From Streptomyces sp. CB01373 (GTDB taxonomy: Bacteria; Actinomycetota; Actinomycetes; Streptomycetales; Streptomycetaceae): a DNA stretch of 64,000 nt. This document shows positions 16,335 to 24,241 of this stretch, piece after piece (the first letter of the stretch is position 1; each line of letters opens with the position of its first letter). The DNA is taken from assembly GCF_002803075.1 (NCBI RefSeq), contig NZ_NNBK01000008.1, forward strand, positions 1-64,000, read 5' to 3'. Below the pieces are notes generated by a model. It was not told the origin of the DNA, did not search any database, and saw only the letters and a list, made by a program, of their open reading frames with translations. Position numbers and translations under genes: made by a program.

Positions 16335-16965
16335 TCTCCGCGGGTCCTGGATCCGCTACCTGCGGGCTCATCGCTTCCGCGGCATCGCCGTGGGCTGGGC
16401 TGTGGTGATCGCGTGCGATGTGGCGCTCGGGTCCACCCGGCTCGATTTCCCCTTCAGCGGCGGCGGATCCTCCGCGACCCCTTTGCGGCACGAGATTCCC
16501 CTCGCCCTGGCTGTGATCGCCGTAGGCGGCCTCGGCAGCGCCATGGACTCCCTGGAGGAGGCTGCGGCGAACGGCTTCAGACGGGCCGAGGTCTCCTGCC
16601 TCGTCGGGGCCGTCTCGGTGGCGGCGGTGCTGCTCATCGCGGCAGAGGCGTTCGTAAGCCCCATGGGCACCGTTCTGCTGGTCCTGAGAGGCTTGCTGAT
16701 CTGGGTCGGACTCGCCCTGCTGTCCGGGCGGGTATGGGGATGGAGGCTTTCCTGGATCCTCCCCCTGGTCACCCTCTTCCCGCTGACGTACTGGCAGGTC
16801 GACGGCCTGGGGCGGTTCCGGTGGTGGGACTGGACGGATCAGCCCGGATACTCGCTTCCGAGCTGGGGGATCGCCATCGGCAGCCTGCTGGTGGGCGGGG
16901 GCGCGATGGCGCTGACTCCCTGGCGCGTCAATCGGCTGCGGCGCGCATTCCAGCGGAACAGGTAG
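16327..16965 (+). CDS. ABC-operon membrane protein (second permease-like subunit)
   Basis: 212 residues from GTG 16327, overlapping the previous gene by 8 bases. About five hydrophobic segments (18-34, 56-72, 93-113, 118-137, 145-160 and a last one near 180-200). No known motif. Its position makes it the likely second membrane subunit of the transporter. Transcription probably ends at the hairpin at 17031-17064. Confidence 0.7.
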   Translation: MLDLRGSWIRYLRAHRFRGIAVGWAVVIACDVALGSTRLDFPFSGGGSSATPLRHEIPLALAVIAVGGLGSAMDSLEEAAANGFRRAEVSCLVGAVSVAAVLLIAAEAFVSPMGTVLLVLRGLLIWVGLALLSGRVWGWRLSWILPLVTLFPLTYWQVDGLGRFRWWDWTDQPGYSLPSWGIAIGSLLVGGGAMALTPWRVNRLRRAFQRNR

Positions 16966-17030
16966 CGGGCGAGGAAACCACCCGCGGTGTCCGTGCTTTT
17001 CTGTTTTCCCGGCGTGGGGCGGCTGTCGCG

Positions 17031-17064
17031 CCGGTACGGCCCCGGGGAGTCGGGGCCGTACCGG
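17031..17064. terminator. Bidirectional terminator between convergent genes
   Basis: A perfect 14-bp stem (17031-17044 with 17051-17064) with a 6-base loop, between the ABC operon end (16965) and the secreted protein end (17082). No U tract, as usual in Streptomyces. Confidence 0.75.
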
Positions 17065-17081
17065 TTCGGCTCAGGGGGTGG

Positions 17082-19043
17082 TCACTTGGTGAAGGCGAAG
17101 TACTTCCAGGCGCCGTGGGTCGTGGAGTTCACGTTGTCGCCGGAGGAGCCGTTGATGTACGACGAGCGCATGCGGGCGCGGATGCCGGACTCGCCCGGTG
17201 CCTCCAGGCTCACGGCCGACTTGCCGCTGGTTCCGAGGGCGAAGTACTCGTAGCCCGAGTCGTACCACTTGCCCTGGTAGTACACCTGGAGCTGGAAGCG
17301 CTGCTTGCGGCCCGGGTAGTAGGTCATGGTCGTGGTGAACAGCGGATCGGTCTTCTTGTGGAAGTAGTAGTACGTCGTGGAGCCGATCTTGCCCGTCTTG
17401 TACTGCTTGGAGACGGCGGTGGAGACCTTCACCCGGGCGTACGCGGTCGACTTGACGGTCTTGGCGGCGTAGCGGGCGTCGCCGCCGAAGACGGCGCTGA
17501 CGGTGGTGTCACGGGTCATGCTGACGGTCGCCGACAGGTTGCCCTTGGAGTTGACCTTGGCCGTCTTCAGCAGCTTCTTCGGCTTGTCGGGGCCGAAGGG
17601 ATCCGCGTAGATGGAGACGGTGCGGTTCTTGTACGTCGTGCCGAGGTGCGCCGTGAAGGTGACCTTCTTGCCGTACGAGTACAGCTTGCCCTTGTTGTTC
17701 AGGGTCAGCGCGGCCGCCTTGCGGGAGACGTCCACCGCGCCCGAGGCAGAGGCGGGCATGTGGGCGGCGTCGCCCGCGTAGGTGACCTTGTAGGTGACCT
17801 TGCCACCGGCGGGCGGGGCGTCCGTGAAGGAGAAGCTGCCGTCCGCCTTGGTCTTGACGGCGGCCAGCGCCTTGCCGCTCGGCGACTCGACGTCCGTGCG
17901 GGTCACCTTCAGCGCGGCGCCGGCGGCGGGCAGGCTCTTCGAGGTCAGTTTGCCCTTGACGGTGAGCGTCTTGGCGCGCTCCGACTTGGCGGGGGCCGAC
18001 ACCTTGAGGGTGGGCAGTTCCTTGGTGGGGTCGGTCAGGGCGCGCAGGGTGTGGACGCCGTAGGAGTTCACGGAGACGGCGAAGATCCGGCTCGAGTCGG
18101 GCGCCCAGGCCAGCGCCCCGTCCACGAGGGTGTCGGCGCCGCTGTCGTTGCCGGTGTTGGGGAAGTCGTACTCCCGCACCGGCACCCGGTCACCGGGCCG
18201 GTGGATGTGGACGTCGGGGTCGTACCAGGAGAAGCTGCCGCCCGCGATGGTGCCGTCGGGCGCGACGCGCACGGCGTTCGGGTACGGGCCGACGGGGTAG
18301 CCGGCCAGCTCGGTGAGGTCGGTGGCCGAGTAGGCGCCGATGCTGTACCCGGCGCCCCACGAGGTGAGCACCTGGCTGCCGTCGGGCATCAGGTCCAGCT
18401 GCTTCACGCCGCTGCCCATGTCGCCCTCGGCGCGCAGGGTGGCGTCGTCGGCTGAGACGTCGTACACGGCGAGCCTGGAGCCGCTGCCCGCCACCAGGAC
18501 GCCCGGGACGGCCGGGTCGGCGGCCAGCAGCGTTTCGGTGCCCGGGTAGGAGTCGTTGTCTCCGCGCTGGGCGAGGTGGACGACGGGTTCGGGGCCGGAG
18601 ACGTCGAGCGAGCCGAAGTCGCCGCCGTAGGAGAACCAGATCCGGCCGTCCACCTCCTCCAGGTCGCCGGGCGCCGCGTCGACCGGGTAGCTCGCGGTCC
18701 GGGTGTACGTCCCCGTCTCCACCGAGACGATCCGGTTGTCGTTCTTCACGGCGGCGTACACCTCGCCGGAGTCGGCGGACAGCGCGAGGCCGGTCACGCC
18801 GGGGAGACCGGCGAGTGTCGCCTTCACGGTGCCCGAGTAGTCGGTGACGACGATCTTGCCGGCGCTCGGGTCGGAGATGTAGACCCGCTGGTGGACACCG
18901 TCCACGACCATGTCGCCGACCGAGTTCACCGGAAGGACCTTCGCGGAGTCGGCAGCCGCCGGACCCGCCATGCCCGTGGCCAGGACCACGGAGCTGAACA
19001 CGACCGCGAGTGCCGTCGCGGCCGAGATGCTACGTCTGCGCAC
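17082..19043 (-). CDS. Secreted beta-propeller / Ig-like repeat protein
   Basis: 653 residues from GTG 19043. The signal peptide is residues about 1-32 (ends GPAAADS). Residues about 35-320 carry repeated YVTN-like blades (VNSVGDMVVDGVHQRVYISDP, GVTGLALSADSGEVYAAV, NAVRVAPDG), typical of a 7-bladed propeller. Residues about 325-500 look like two or three Ig-like/Cna-type domains (LTVKGKLTSKSLPAAGAALKVTRTD, KVTYAGDAAHMPASA). The Tyr-rich C-terminal about 120 residues (YYYFHKKTDPLF, FQLQVYYQGKWYDSGYEYF) form a further beta domain. There is no anchor, so it is released or wall-associated. Substrate unknown; it may bind polysaccharide. Confidence 0.8.
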   Translation of the reverse strand: MRRRSISAATALAVVFSSVVLATGMAGPAAADSAKVLPVNSVGDMVVDGVHQRVYISDPSAGKIVVTDYSGTVKATLAGLPGVTGLALSADSGEVYAAVKNDNRIVSVETGTYTRTASYPVDAAPGDLEEVDGRIWFSYGGDFGSLDVSGPEPVVHLAQRGDNDSYPGTETLLAADPAVPGVLVAGSGSRLAVYDVSADDATLRAEGDMGSGVKQLDLMPDGSQVLTSWGAGYSIGAYSATDLTELAGYPVGPYPNAVRVAPDGTIAGGSFSWYDPDVHIHRPGDRVPVREYDFPNTGNDSGADTLVDGALAWAPDSSRIFAVSVNSYGVHTLRALTDPTKELPTLKVSAPAKSERAKTLTVKGKLTSKSLPAAGAALKVTRTDVESPSGKALAAVKTKADGSFSFTDAPPAGGKVTYKVTYAGDAAHMPASASGAVDVSRKAAALTLNNKGKLYSYGKKVTFTAHLGTTYKNRTVSIYADPFGPDKPKKLLKTAKVNSKGNLSATVSMTRDTTVSAVFGGDARYAAKTVKSTAYARVKVSTAVSKQYKTGKIGSTTYYYFHKKTDPLFTTTMTYYPGRKQRFQLQVYYQGKWYDSGYEYFALGTSGKSAVSLEAPGESGIRARMRSSYINGSSGDNVNSTTHGAWKYFAFTK

Positions 19044-19203
19044 AGTGATGGAACCCCCACAGAAGAAGCCCGGTTCTCGCCGGGCGGAAACGGACGGGCC
19101 GCGTATCCCCCCGCGCACGGACTACGGGTGCGTGGACGCTGCCGAAGCAGCAGCGTATGGCATGTCAGTGACAATCGCCGACTGGAAATTCGGTGCCGCC
19201 CCC

Positions 19204-19248
19204 GGCCCCGGCCTGCGAGGACCGCGAACTCAGCGGTCTCGCGGGGCC
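19204..19248 (-). terminator. Terminator hairpin downstream of dehydrogenase gene
   Basis: Arms GCGAGGACCGC (19215-19225) and GCGGTCTCGC (19233-19242) pair with one bulge, extended by GGCCCCG/CGGGGCC outside. It lies 79 bases beyond the stop of the minus-strand dehydrogenase gene. Confidence 0.55.
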
Positions 19249-19326
19249 TCTTCCTGGTTGCCGGGTCGATGAAGGTGGCCATCGGCCCAGCCACCCGGTC
19301 ACGCGCCCGTCCGGTCGCGGGGCGCC

Positions 19327-20286
19327 TCAGCCCAGGACGCGTACCGGGTTGCCCGCCAGGTAGGCCTGGATGTCTTCCACCGCGTCGCCGTAGTACGTCG
19401 CGTAGTTGGCCTGCGACACGTAGCCGAGGTGGGGGGTGGCGAGCAGGCGTGGGGCGGTGCGCATCGGGTGGTCGGCGAGGAGTGGTTCGACGTCGAACAC
19501 GTCCACTCCGGCGCCGGCGATACGGCCCTCGTGCAGGGCGGCGAGCAGCGCGTCCTGGTCGACGACGGCGGCGCGGGAGGTGTTGATCAGGTAGGCGGTG
19601 GGCTTGAGGAGGGCGAGTTCGGTGGCTCCCAGCAGGCCACGGGTGCGGTCGCTCAGCGCGAGGTGGACGGAGACGAAGTCGCTCGCCGACAGCAACTCCT
19701 CCTTGGAGGAGGCGAGTTCGACGCCCACCTCGTTGGTGCGCTCCTCGGTGAGATGCCGGCTCCAGGCGCTGACCCGCATCCCGAAGGCGAGGCCCACCTG
19801 TGCGACGCGGCTGCCGATCTTGCCGAGGCCGAGCAGGCCCAGGCGGCGGCCCTGAAGGTCGGCGCCCACGGTGGACTGCCAGGGGCCGCCCTCGCGCAGC
19901 GCGTTGTTCTCGGTCACCAGGTTGCGGGCGAGGCCGAGCAGCAGCGCCCAGGTCAGTTCCACCGGCGGCGTGGAGGAGCTGCCGGTCCCACACACGGTGA
20001 CGCCGCGGCGCTCGGCGGCGGCGTAGTCGATGACCGAGTTGCGCATGCCGGAGGCGACGAGCAGCTTCAGGCGGGGCAGGCGGTCGAACAGCGTGGCCGG
20101 GAAGGGGATCCGCTCGCGCAGGGTGACGACGATGTCGAAGTCGGCGAGGACACCGGCGAGTTCGTCCTCGCCGGTGGGGTGCTCGCGGAACGTGACGATC
20201 TCCACCCGGTCCTCGACCGGGCTCCAGTCGGCGGAGGAGAGGGCGGCGTCCTGGAAGTCGTCGAGCACGGCGCAGCGCAGGGGCAT
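19327..20286 (-). CDS. D-2-hydroxyacid dehydrogenase family protein
   Basis: 319 residues from ATG 20286 behind GGAGAC. The NAD-binding motif GLLGLGKIGSRVA starts at residue 150. The catalytic triad of the family is R238 (NTSRAAVVD), E267 (DVFDVEP) and H286 (ATPHLGYV). Length is standard. Reduces or oxidises a 2-hydroxy/2-keto acid with NAD(P); the substrate cannot be read from sequence. Divergent from an RraA/HMG-aldolase-like gene, which suggests a shared 2-oxoacid pathway. Confidence 0.88.
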   Translation of the reverse strand: MPLRCAVLDDFQDAALSSADWSPVEDRVEIVTFREHPTGEDELAGVLADFDIVVTLRERIPFPATLFDRLPRLKLLVASGMRNSVIDYAAAERRGVTVCGTGSSSTPPVELTWALLLGLARNLVTENNALREGGPWQSTVGADLQGRRLGLLGLGKIGSRVAQVGLAFGMRVSAWSRHLTEERTNEVGVELASSKEELLSASDFVSVHLALSDRTRGLLGATELALLKPTAYLINTSRAAVVDQDALLAALHEGRIAGAGVDVFDVEPLLADHPMRTAPRLLATPHLGYVSQANYATYYGDAVEDIQAYLAGNPVRVLG

Positions 20287-20302
20287 GTCAGTGGTCTCCG
20301 TC

Positions 20303-20323
20303 GTCGTTCGTCGTTCGTCGTTC
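20303..20323. repeat. Three tandem copies of a 7-base repeat in a 5' leader
   Basis: GTCGTTC occurs three times head to tail directly upstream of the dehydrogenase ribosome site. The repeat is in the dehydrogenase leader on the minus strand and in the divergent promoter region. Copy number could vary by slippage. Confidence 0.7.
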
Positions 20324-20454
20324 GTGCTGATCAGGCTGCTCGATGACATCGCTGTCCGGCAAACCCGATGGACCACGCGCGACGAGCGCCCGTACTGTCG
20401 GGCGCGGGCCAGCCGGCCTCAGGGACGACCACACCCGAGACGATCAGAGGTGCC

Positions 20455-21111
20455 ATGACGGACGCCATGAAGGACGCCACCGGCCCCACCGCTCCCACCG
20501 CCGGTTTCGCGGACATTCCGACGACCACACTGGCCGACCTCCTCGGCCGGGCGCAGGTCATGGACATCGGCGTCCGCCCGCTGTGGTCGCCGGTGCCGCG
20601 CGTGGCCGGGCCGGCCTTCACCGTGCGGTGCCCTCCCGGTGACAACCTCATGCTGCACGCGGCCATTCACCGTGCCGCCCCGGGCTCCGTCATCGTCGTC
20701 GAGTCCGGCGACCTGGACTACGCCCTGGCGGGCGGCAACGTGTGCGCCGTGGCTCAGCGCCGCGGCGTCGCGGCCTTCGTGCTGGACGGTCTGATCCGCG
20801 ATCTGGGCGAGGTCCGCGAGGCGGGCTTCCCCGTGTTCGCCCGGGGCGTCATCCCGATCCCGGGCGGCAAGAAGGCCGTGGAGCCGCTGAACACGGAGGT
20901 GACCTGCGGCGGGGCGAAGGTGAACGCCGGCGACGTCGTGGTCGCCGACGAGGAGGGCGTCGTGGTCGTCCCGGCCGCCCGCCGCGAGGAGATCCTCGCC
21001 GCCGCACGGGCGAAGACGGCCAAGGAGGCGGACGAGACCCTCGACGCGTGGGAGGCGGCCCACCGCGCCCGTGTCGACGGGATCCTGCGCGAGCAGGGCT
21101 TCGAGGACTGA
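20455..21111 (+). CDS. RraA-like / HMG-CHA aldolase family protein
   Basis: 218 residues from ATG 20455 behind AGAGG. The RraA-fold signature is seen: GPAFTVRC, then ALAGGNVCAVAQRRGVAAFVLDGLIRD near residues 90-118, where the conserved R and D form the active site in the 4-hydroxy-4-methyl-2-oxoglutarate aldolase class. Members are class II pyruvate aldolases or oxaloacetate decarboxylases. The old name, regulator of RNase E activity, is unlikely to apply here. It is divergent from a hydroxyacid dehydrogenase. Confidence 0.83.
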   Translation: MTDAMKDATGPTAPTAGFADIPTTTLADLLGRAQVMDIGVRPLWSPVPRVAGPAFTVRCPPGDNLMLHAAIHRAAPGSVIVVESGDLDYALAGGNVCAVAQRRGVAAFVLDGLIRDLGEVREAGFPVFARGVIPIPGGKKAVEPLNTEVTCGGAKVNAGDVVVADEEGVVVVPAARREEILAAARAKTAKEADETLDAWEAAHRARVDGILREQGFED

Positions 21112-21119
21112 ACCCGTCC

Positions 21120-21139
21120 CGCGGGGCGCGCGGCCCGCG
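21120..21139. terminator. Short hairpin between convergent genes
   Basis: CGCGGG (21120-21125) pairs with CCCGCG (21134-21139). It lies between the RraA-like gene and the sigma locus. Similar GC-rich sequence follows the second copy of the duplicated module (22541-22566). Confidence 0.45.
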
Positions 21140-21146
21140 CCGGAGG

Positions 21147-21566
21147 TCAGTGCTGCTTCAACTGGGCGTAGATCCTGCCCTTGGTGTCGTGGACAGTGAC
21201 CTGGGAGACGTAGTCCCAGGAGCCGCCGCCGGACTTGACCTCGGCGACGGCGTACCAGACACCCCAACCCGGATCGCCGGCCAGCTCGATGAGCTTGCCC
21301 CGCACCGTCCCGTCCGCCGTTTCGACCTCGACGCTGGACGCGGTGCCCTTGCCGCCGTAGTACAGGCCGGAGAGGTAGACGTGGCTGCTGTCGCCCTCGG
21401 ACTGCACCCCGACTCCGGGAGTGTTCCGGTCGATGTTGCCGTCGACCACGCTCCGGAACTGCGGCTCGTCGGGCATGGAAGGCGTCGTCCAGTACTTGCC
21501 CTCCGCCGTGAGCCACAGCTCGAAGCCGGGGGCGGCCGTCACGTGCTCACCCGAGGCGACGACACG
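21147..21566 (-). repeat. Duplicated 139-codon module, copy A
   Basis: This segment encodes residues 108-246 of the membrane protein and is a direct repeat of 22573-22992. I count 14 differences in 139 residues, about 90% identity, with near-identical DNA and some similarity in the downstream flank. This indicates recent duplication or gene conversion. Confidence 0.9.
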
Positions 21567-21887
21567 GGGCGCCGGGGCCGGGGCCGCCGAGGAGGCGGAC
21601 GGCGAGGGCGAGACGGACGCGGGCGCCGCGGGAGGCGCGTCGTGGGTGGCGCCGGGTTCCGTGCCGCGCAGCACGACCACGGCCAGCGGGACCAGCAGCA
21701 GCCCACATCCCGCGCCGAGTACGGCCGTCCGCCGCCTGAGCCGGATCCGCCGCCCCCGGCGCTCCACGTCCGCCAGTGGCAGCGGAGAGGGCCTGAGCTC
21801 GTGTGCGGCCTCGGCCAGTGCCTGGCGCAGCCATGCGGTCTCGGCGTGTCCCGGGCCTGTGTCTGCTTCGGTTCTGGGGTGGTTCAT
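21147..21887 (-). CDS. Membrane-anchored protein of the sigma locus, carrying extracellular module copy A
   Basis: 246 residues. Residues 1-53 are cytoplasmic, with a helix (ETAWLRQALAEAAHEL) and many Arg before the single membrane helix 54-73. A Pro/Ser/Ala linker runs to about 107. Residues 108-246 are an extracellular domain (VTAAPGFELWLTAEGKYW, DSSHVYLSGLYYGGKG, WDYVSQVTVHDTKG) that is about 90% identical to the C-terminal domain of the secreted protein at 22573-23199. The start overlaps the sigma gene stop by one base (TGATG). Position and topology suggest an anti-sigma factor or sensor; the zinc anti-sigma HxxxCxxC motif is absent. Confidence 0.75.
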   Translation of the reverse strand: MNHPRTEADTGPGHAETAWLRQALAEAAHELRPSPLPLADVERRGRRIRLRRRTAVLGAGCGLLLVPLAVVVLRGTEPGATHDAPPAAPASVSPSPSASSAAPAPAPRVVASGEHVTAAPGFELWLTAEGKYWTTPSMPDEPQFRSVVDGNIDRNTPGVGVQSEGDSSHVYLSGLYYGGKGTASSVEVETADGTVRGKLIELAGDPGWGVWYAVAEVKSGGGSWDYVSQVTVHDTKGRIYAQLKQH

Positions 21888-22486
21888 CAGCGGGCTCCGG
21901 TGACGGGGTGGGAGCGGTCGGAGGCGTCGGAGGGGGCGGAGGATGCGGAAGGTGCAGAAGAGTCGGAGAAGGCCGCGAAGGCCGGGTGGGAGCGCAGAGC
22001 CGCGAGGCCGCGCCGCGCATGGGTCTTGACCGTTCCGAGCGAGCAGTCGAGCACCTCGGCGATGGCGGTTTCGGGAAGGTCCTCCCAGTAGCGCAGCACG
22101 AGCACCGTCCGCTGCCGGGCGGAGAGAGTGGCGAGCGCCTGCGTGACCGCGGCGCGGCGCTCGACGGACTCGGCGTGGCCGTTGTCCGGCTGATGCACCC
22201 GCTCGGGCAGGAACGGCATCAGCAGATGCGTGACCCGTCTTCTGCGGATCCGGCTGAGGTTGTTGTTGACGAGGGAGCGTCGTACGTAGAGGTCGACGTC
22301 GTCGGGCGGGATGCGCCCCCAGCGCGCGTAGACCTTGGCCAGGGTGGTCTGCACGAGATCCTCGGCTTCGTGGTGGTCGCCGGTGAGCAGGACGGCGGTC
22401 CGTAGCAGACGGGTCCAGGCCGCACTGGCGTAGGCGGCGAAGTCGGTGCTCCCGGAGGAGCCTGCGAATCTCTCGTACTGCGGCAC
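21887..22486 (-). CDS. SigE-family ECF RNA polymerase sigma factor
   Basis: 199 residues from GTG 22486 (AGGGAACC upstream). Region 2: FAAYASAAWTRLLRTAVLLTGDHHEAEDLVQTTLAKVYARW near residues 12-52. Region 4: LATLSARQRTVLVLRYWEDLPETAIAEVLDCSLGTVKTHARRGLAAL near 113-162. The Ser/Ala/Pro-rich C-terminal tail is of low complexity. This pattern is the SigE/SigM-like ECF group common in Streptomyces. It sits between a secreted protein gene (23199-22573) and the membrane protein (start 21887), both carrying the same module. It is probably regulated by the membrane protein. Confidence 0.9.
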   Translation of the reverse strand: MPQYERFAGSSGSTDFAAYASAAWTRLLRTAVLLTGDHHEAEDLVQTTLAKVYARWGRIPPDDVDLYVRRSLVNNNLSRIRRRRVTHLLMPFLPERVHQPDNGHAESVERRAAVTQALATLSARQRTVLVLRYWEDLPETAIAEVLDCSLGTVKTHARRGLAALRSHPAFAAFSDSSAPSASSAPSDASDRSHPVTGAR

Positions 22487-22540
22487 GAACGCGGTTCCCT
22501 GTGGGTCGGGTACGGGGAGGAATGGAGCCGGGGAGCTCCG

Positions 22541-22566
22541 GGGCGGGGGCCGCGCGGCCCCCGCCC
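22541..22566 (-). terminator. Strong hairpin between secreted-module gene and sigma gene
   Basis: A perfect 11-bp stem (22541-22551 with 22556-22566) with loop GCGC lies 7 bases after the secreted gene's stop. It may separate the secreted gene's transcript from the sigma gene or reduce readthrough. Confidence 0.7.
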
Positions 22567-22572
22567 GGGAGG

Positions 22573-22992
22573 TCAGCGCAGCTTCAACTGGGCGTAGATC
22601 TTGCCCTTGGTGTCGTGGACGGTGACCCGGGAGACGTAGTCCCAGGAGCCGCTGCCGGGCTTGACGTCGGCGACGGCGTACCAGGCGCCCCAACCCGGCT
22701 TGCCGGGCAGCTCGATGAGCTTGCCGTGCACCGTCCCGTCGGCCGTTTCGACCTCGACGCTGGACGCGGTGCCCTTGCCGCCGTAGTACAGGCCGGAGAG
22801 GTAGACGTGGCTGCTGTCGCCCTCGGCCTGCATCGAGACGCCGGGGGTGTTGCGGTCGATGTTGCCGTCGACCACGCTGCGGAACTGCGGCTCGTCGGGC
22901 ATGGAAGGCGTCGTCCAGTACTTGCCCTCCGCCGTGAGCCACAGCTCGAAGCCGGGGGCCGCTGTCACATGTTCACCGGAGGCGACGACACG
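22573..22992 (-). repeat. Duplicated 139-codon module, copy B
   Basis: Direct repeat of 21147-21566, separated by about 1 kb that contains the sigma gene. The differences are spread along the module rather than clustered, apart from a small group at module positions 53-56. Confidence 0.9.
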
Positions 22993-23199
22993 GGGCGTCG
23001 GGGCGGTCTTCTTCGCGGTCGGCCGCAGTGGCGTGGAGGCCCGGACCTTCGCGGCGGAAGCGGCCTGGGTCTGTGCCGTTCCCGCCTGCGCGACCGTGGC
23101 GTGCGGTGCCTTCGCGGGTACGGCGTACGCCGCTGTGGCCGTCCCCGCCACGGCGGCGACGACGGCGGCGCAGGCCAGGAACTTCAGCGTCCGTTTCAT
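22573..23199 (-). CDS. Secreted protein carrying extracellular module copy B
   Basis: 208 residues from ATG 23199 with AGAGGAG 10 bases upstream. Signal peptide 1-27 (KRTLKFLACAAVVAAVAG, cut near AYA-VP). An Ala/Thr/Pro linker runs to about 69, then the 139-residue module at 70-208. The module is almost the same as the extracellular part of the membrane protein two genes downstream. No membrane anchor, lipobox or sortase signal, so it is released. Family not recognised. It could compete with, or pair with, the membrane-bound copy. Confidence 0.8.
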   Translation of the reverse strand: MKRTLKFLACAAVVAAVAGTATAAYAVPAKAPHATVAQAGTAQTQAASAAKVRASTPLRPTAKKTAPTPRVVASGEHVTAAPGFELWLTAEGKYWTTPSMPDEPQFRSVVDGNIDRNTPGVSMQAEGDSSHVYLSGLYYGGKGTASSVEVETADGTVHGKLIELPGKPGWGAWYAVADVKPGSGSWDYVSRVTVHDTKGKIYAQLKLR

Positions 23200-23407
23200 G
23201 AACGGGCAACTCCTCTTGGAACACGGACCCTTGGGGGATCCGGAATGACTGATGGAAGGAGGGCGCCTCTCCACCCGTTCAAACCCCGCCGGGACCGCTT
23301 CCGGATGACACCCCCCGCGGGATTTCTTCGCGGAGCGGCTGTGTACGCCGACGCGCGGCCTGGCGTCGGTCCCGCCGCGCTCGGTGCGCGGCGGCGATAA
23401 TCGCCGG

Positions 23408-24175
23408 GTGAACGGCGGTGAGGTGCGGCGGCGGCTGCTGGGCGATCTGCTGGCGGTCGGGGCACCGTACGGGCTGGCGCTCGCCGGTGGGGACGCGGTG
23501 CGGGCGCACGGGCTGGTGGACCGGCCCGGCCAGGGCATCGACGTGGCCACCGAGAGCCCGGTCGGGGCGGGGGACATCGCCGCGGCGCTGCGCGCCGGCC
23601 TGGAGGAACGCGGCTGGCGGGTGCGGACGTGGGAGACGGAGCCACTCGCGGCCCGGCTCGTGGTCGGTGACCTGGGGGTCGGCGGCGAGGAGGCTGGAAC
23701 CAGGGCCGGGACCGGAGCCGGGACCGGGACCGGAGCCGGGACCGGAGCCGGAGCCAGGGCCGAGGCCGGGCCCAGGCAGGAGTTCGCCGTGCAGGTGGTC
23801 AAGGAGGTGCTGTGGCGGCCGCTGGAGTTGGGCGAGTTCGGCCCGGTCCTCTCGCTCGAGGACCTCGTCGGCACCAGGGTGCGCGCGCTGGCCGGTCAGG
23901 GCCTCGCCCCCGATCTCGTCGACGTCCACGCCGCCGCCGACCGGTGGAGCCACCCCGAGCTGGAGGAACTCGGCCGCCGCCACGCCGGTGACGTCTTCGA
24001 CCTCGCCGATCTCCAGACCCGCCTCGTCGGGGCCGAGTGGATCGACGACCGCGAGTTCGCCGCCTGCGGGCTCGACGACCGGGCGATCGCCGAGCTCCGC
24101 CGCTGGGCCCAGGAATGGGCGGACGACATCGGCGAACGGCTCGCGGAGTGCGCGGCGCCACCCGACGACGAGTGA
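23408..24175 (+). CDS. AbiEii/AbiGii-like nucleotidyltransferase-fold protein
   Basis: 255 residues from GTG 23408. The N-terminus YGLALAGGDAVRAHGLVDRPGQGIDV follows the AbiEii pattern (GG..A...HG...R...DID), but the second acidic residue is replaced (GIDVATE). Later helices (VQVVKEVLWRPLE, VLSLEDLVGTRVRALAGQG, DVHAAADRW) fit the family. Residues about 97-122 are an insert of Gly-Thr-Ala repeats. The family includes abortive-infection toxins and housekeeping-like homologues; no AbiEi antitoxin gene is next to it, so a toxin role is unlikely. Function unknown. Confidence 0.6.
   Translation: MNGGEVRRRLLGDLLAVGAPYGLALAGGDAVRAHGLVDRPGQGIDVATESPVGAGDIAAALRAGLEERGWRVRTWETEPLAARLVVGDLGVGGEEAGTRAGTGAGTGTGAGTGAGARAEAGPRQEFAVQVVKEVLWRPLELGEFGPVLSLEDLVGTRVRALAGQGLAPDLVDVHAAADRWSHPELEELGRRHAGDVFDLADLQTRLVGAEWIDDREFAACGLDDRAIAELRRWAQEWADDIGERLAECAAPPDDE
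23698..23770 (+). repeat. In-frame GC-rich microsatellite in the AbiEii-like gene
   Basis: Imperfect 6- and 12-base repeats of the GGACCGGAGCCG type, encoding alternating Gly, Thr and Ala. It probably arose by slippage and encodes a flexible insert. Confidence 0.75.
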
Positions 24176-24241
24176 CGCCGACTCCTGCGCGTGACGCGGA
24201 CCCCGACCCCTACGACCGACACCAGCTCCGAGGACTCACGG

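Noticed and set aside
16413..18455. Plus-strand 680-codon open frame
   Set aside because: It crosses the ABC operon end, a terminator hairpin and the antisense of the secreted propeller gene; no ribosome site or family match.
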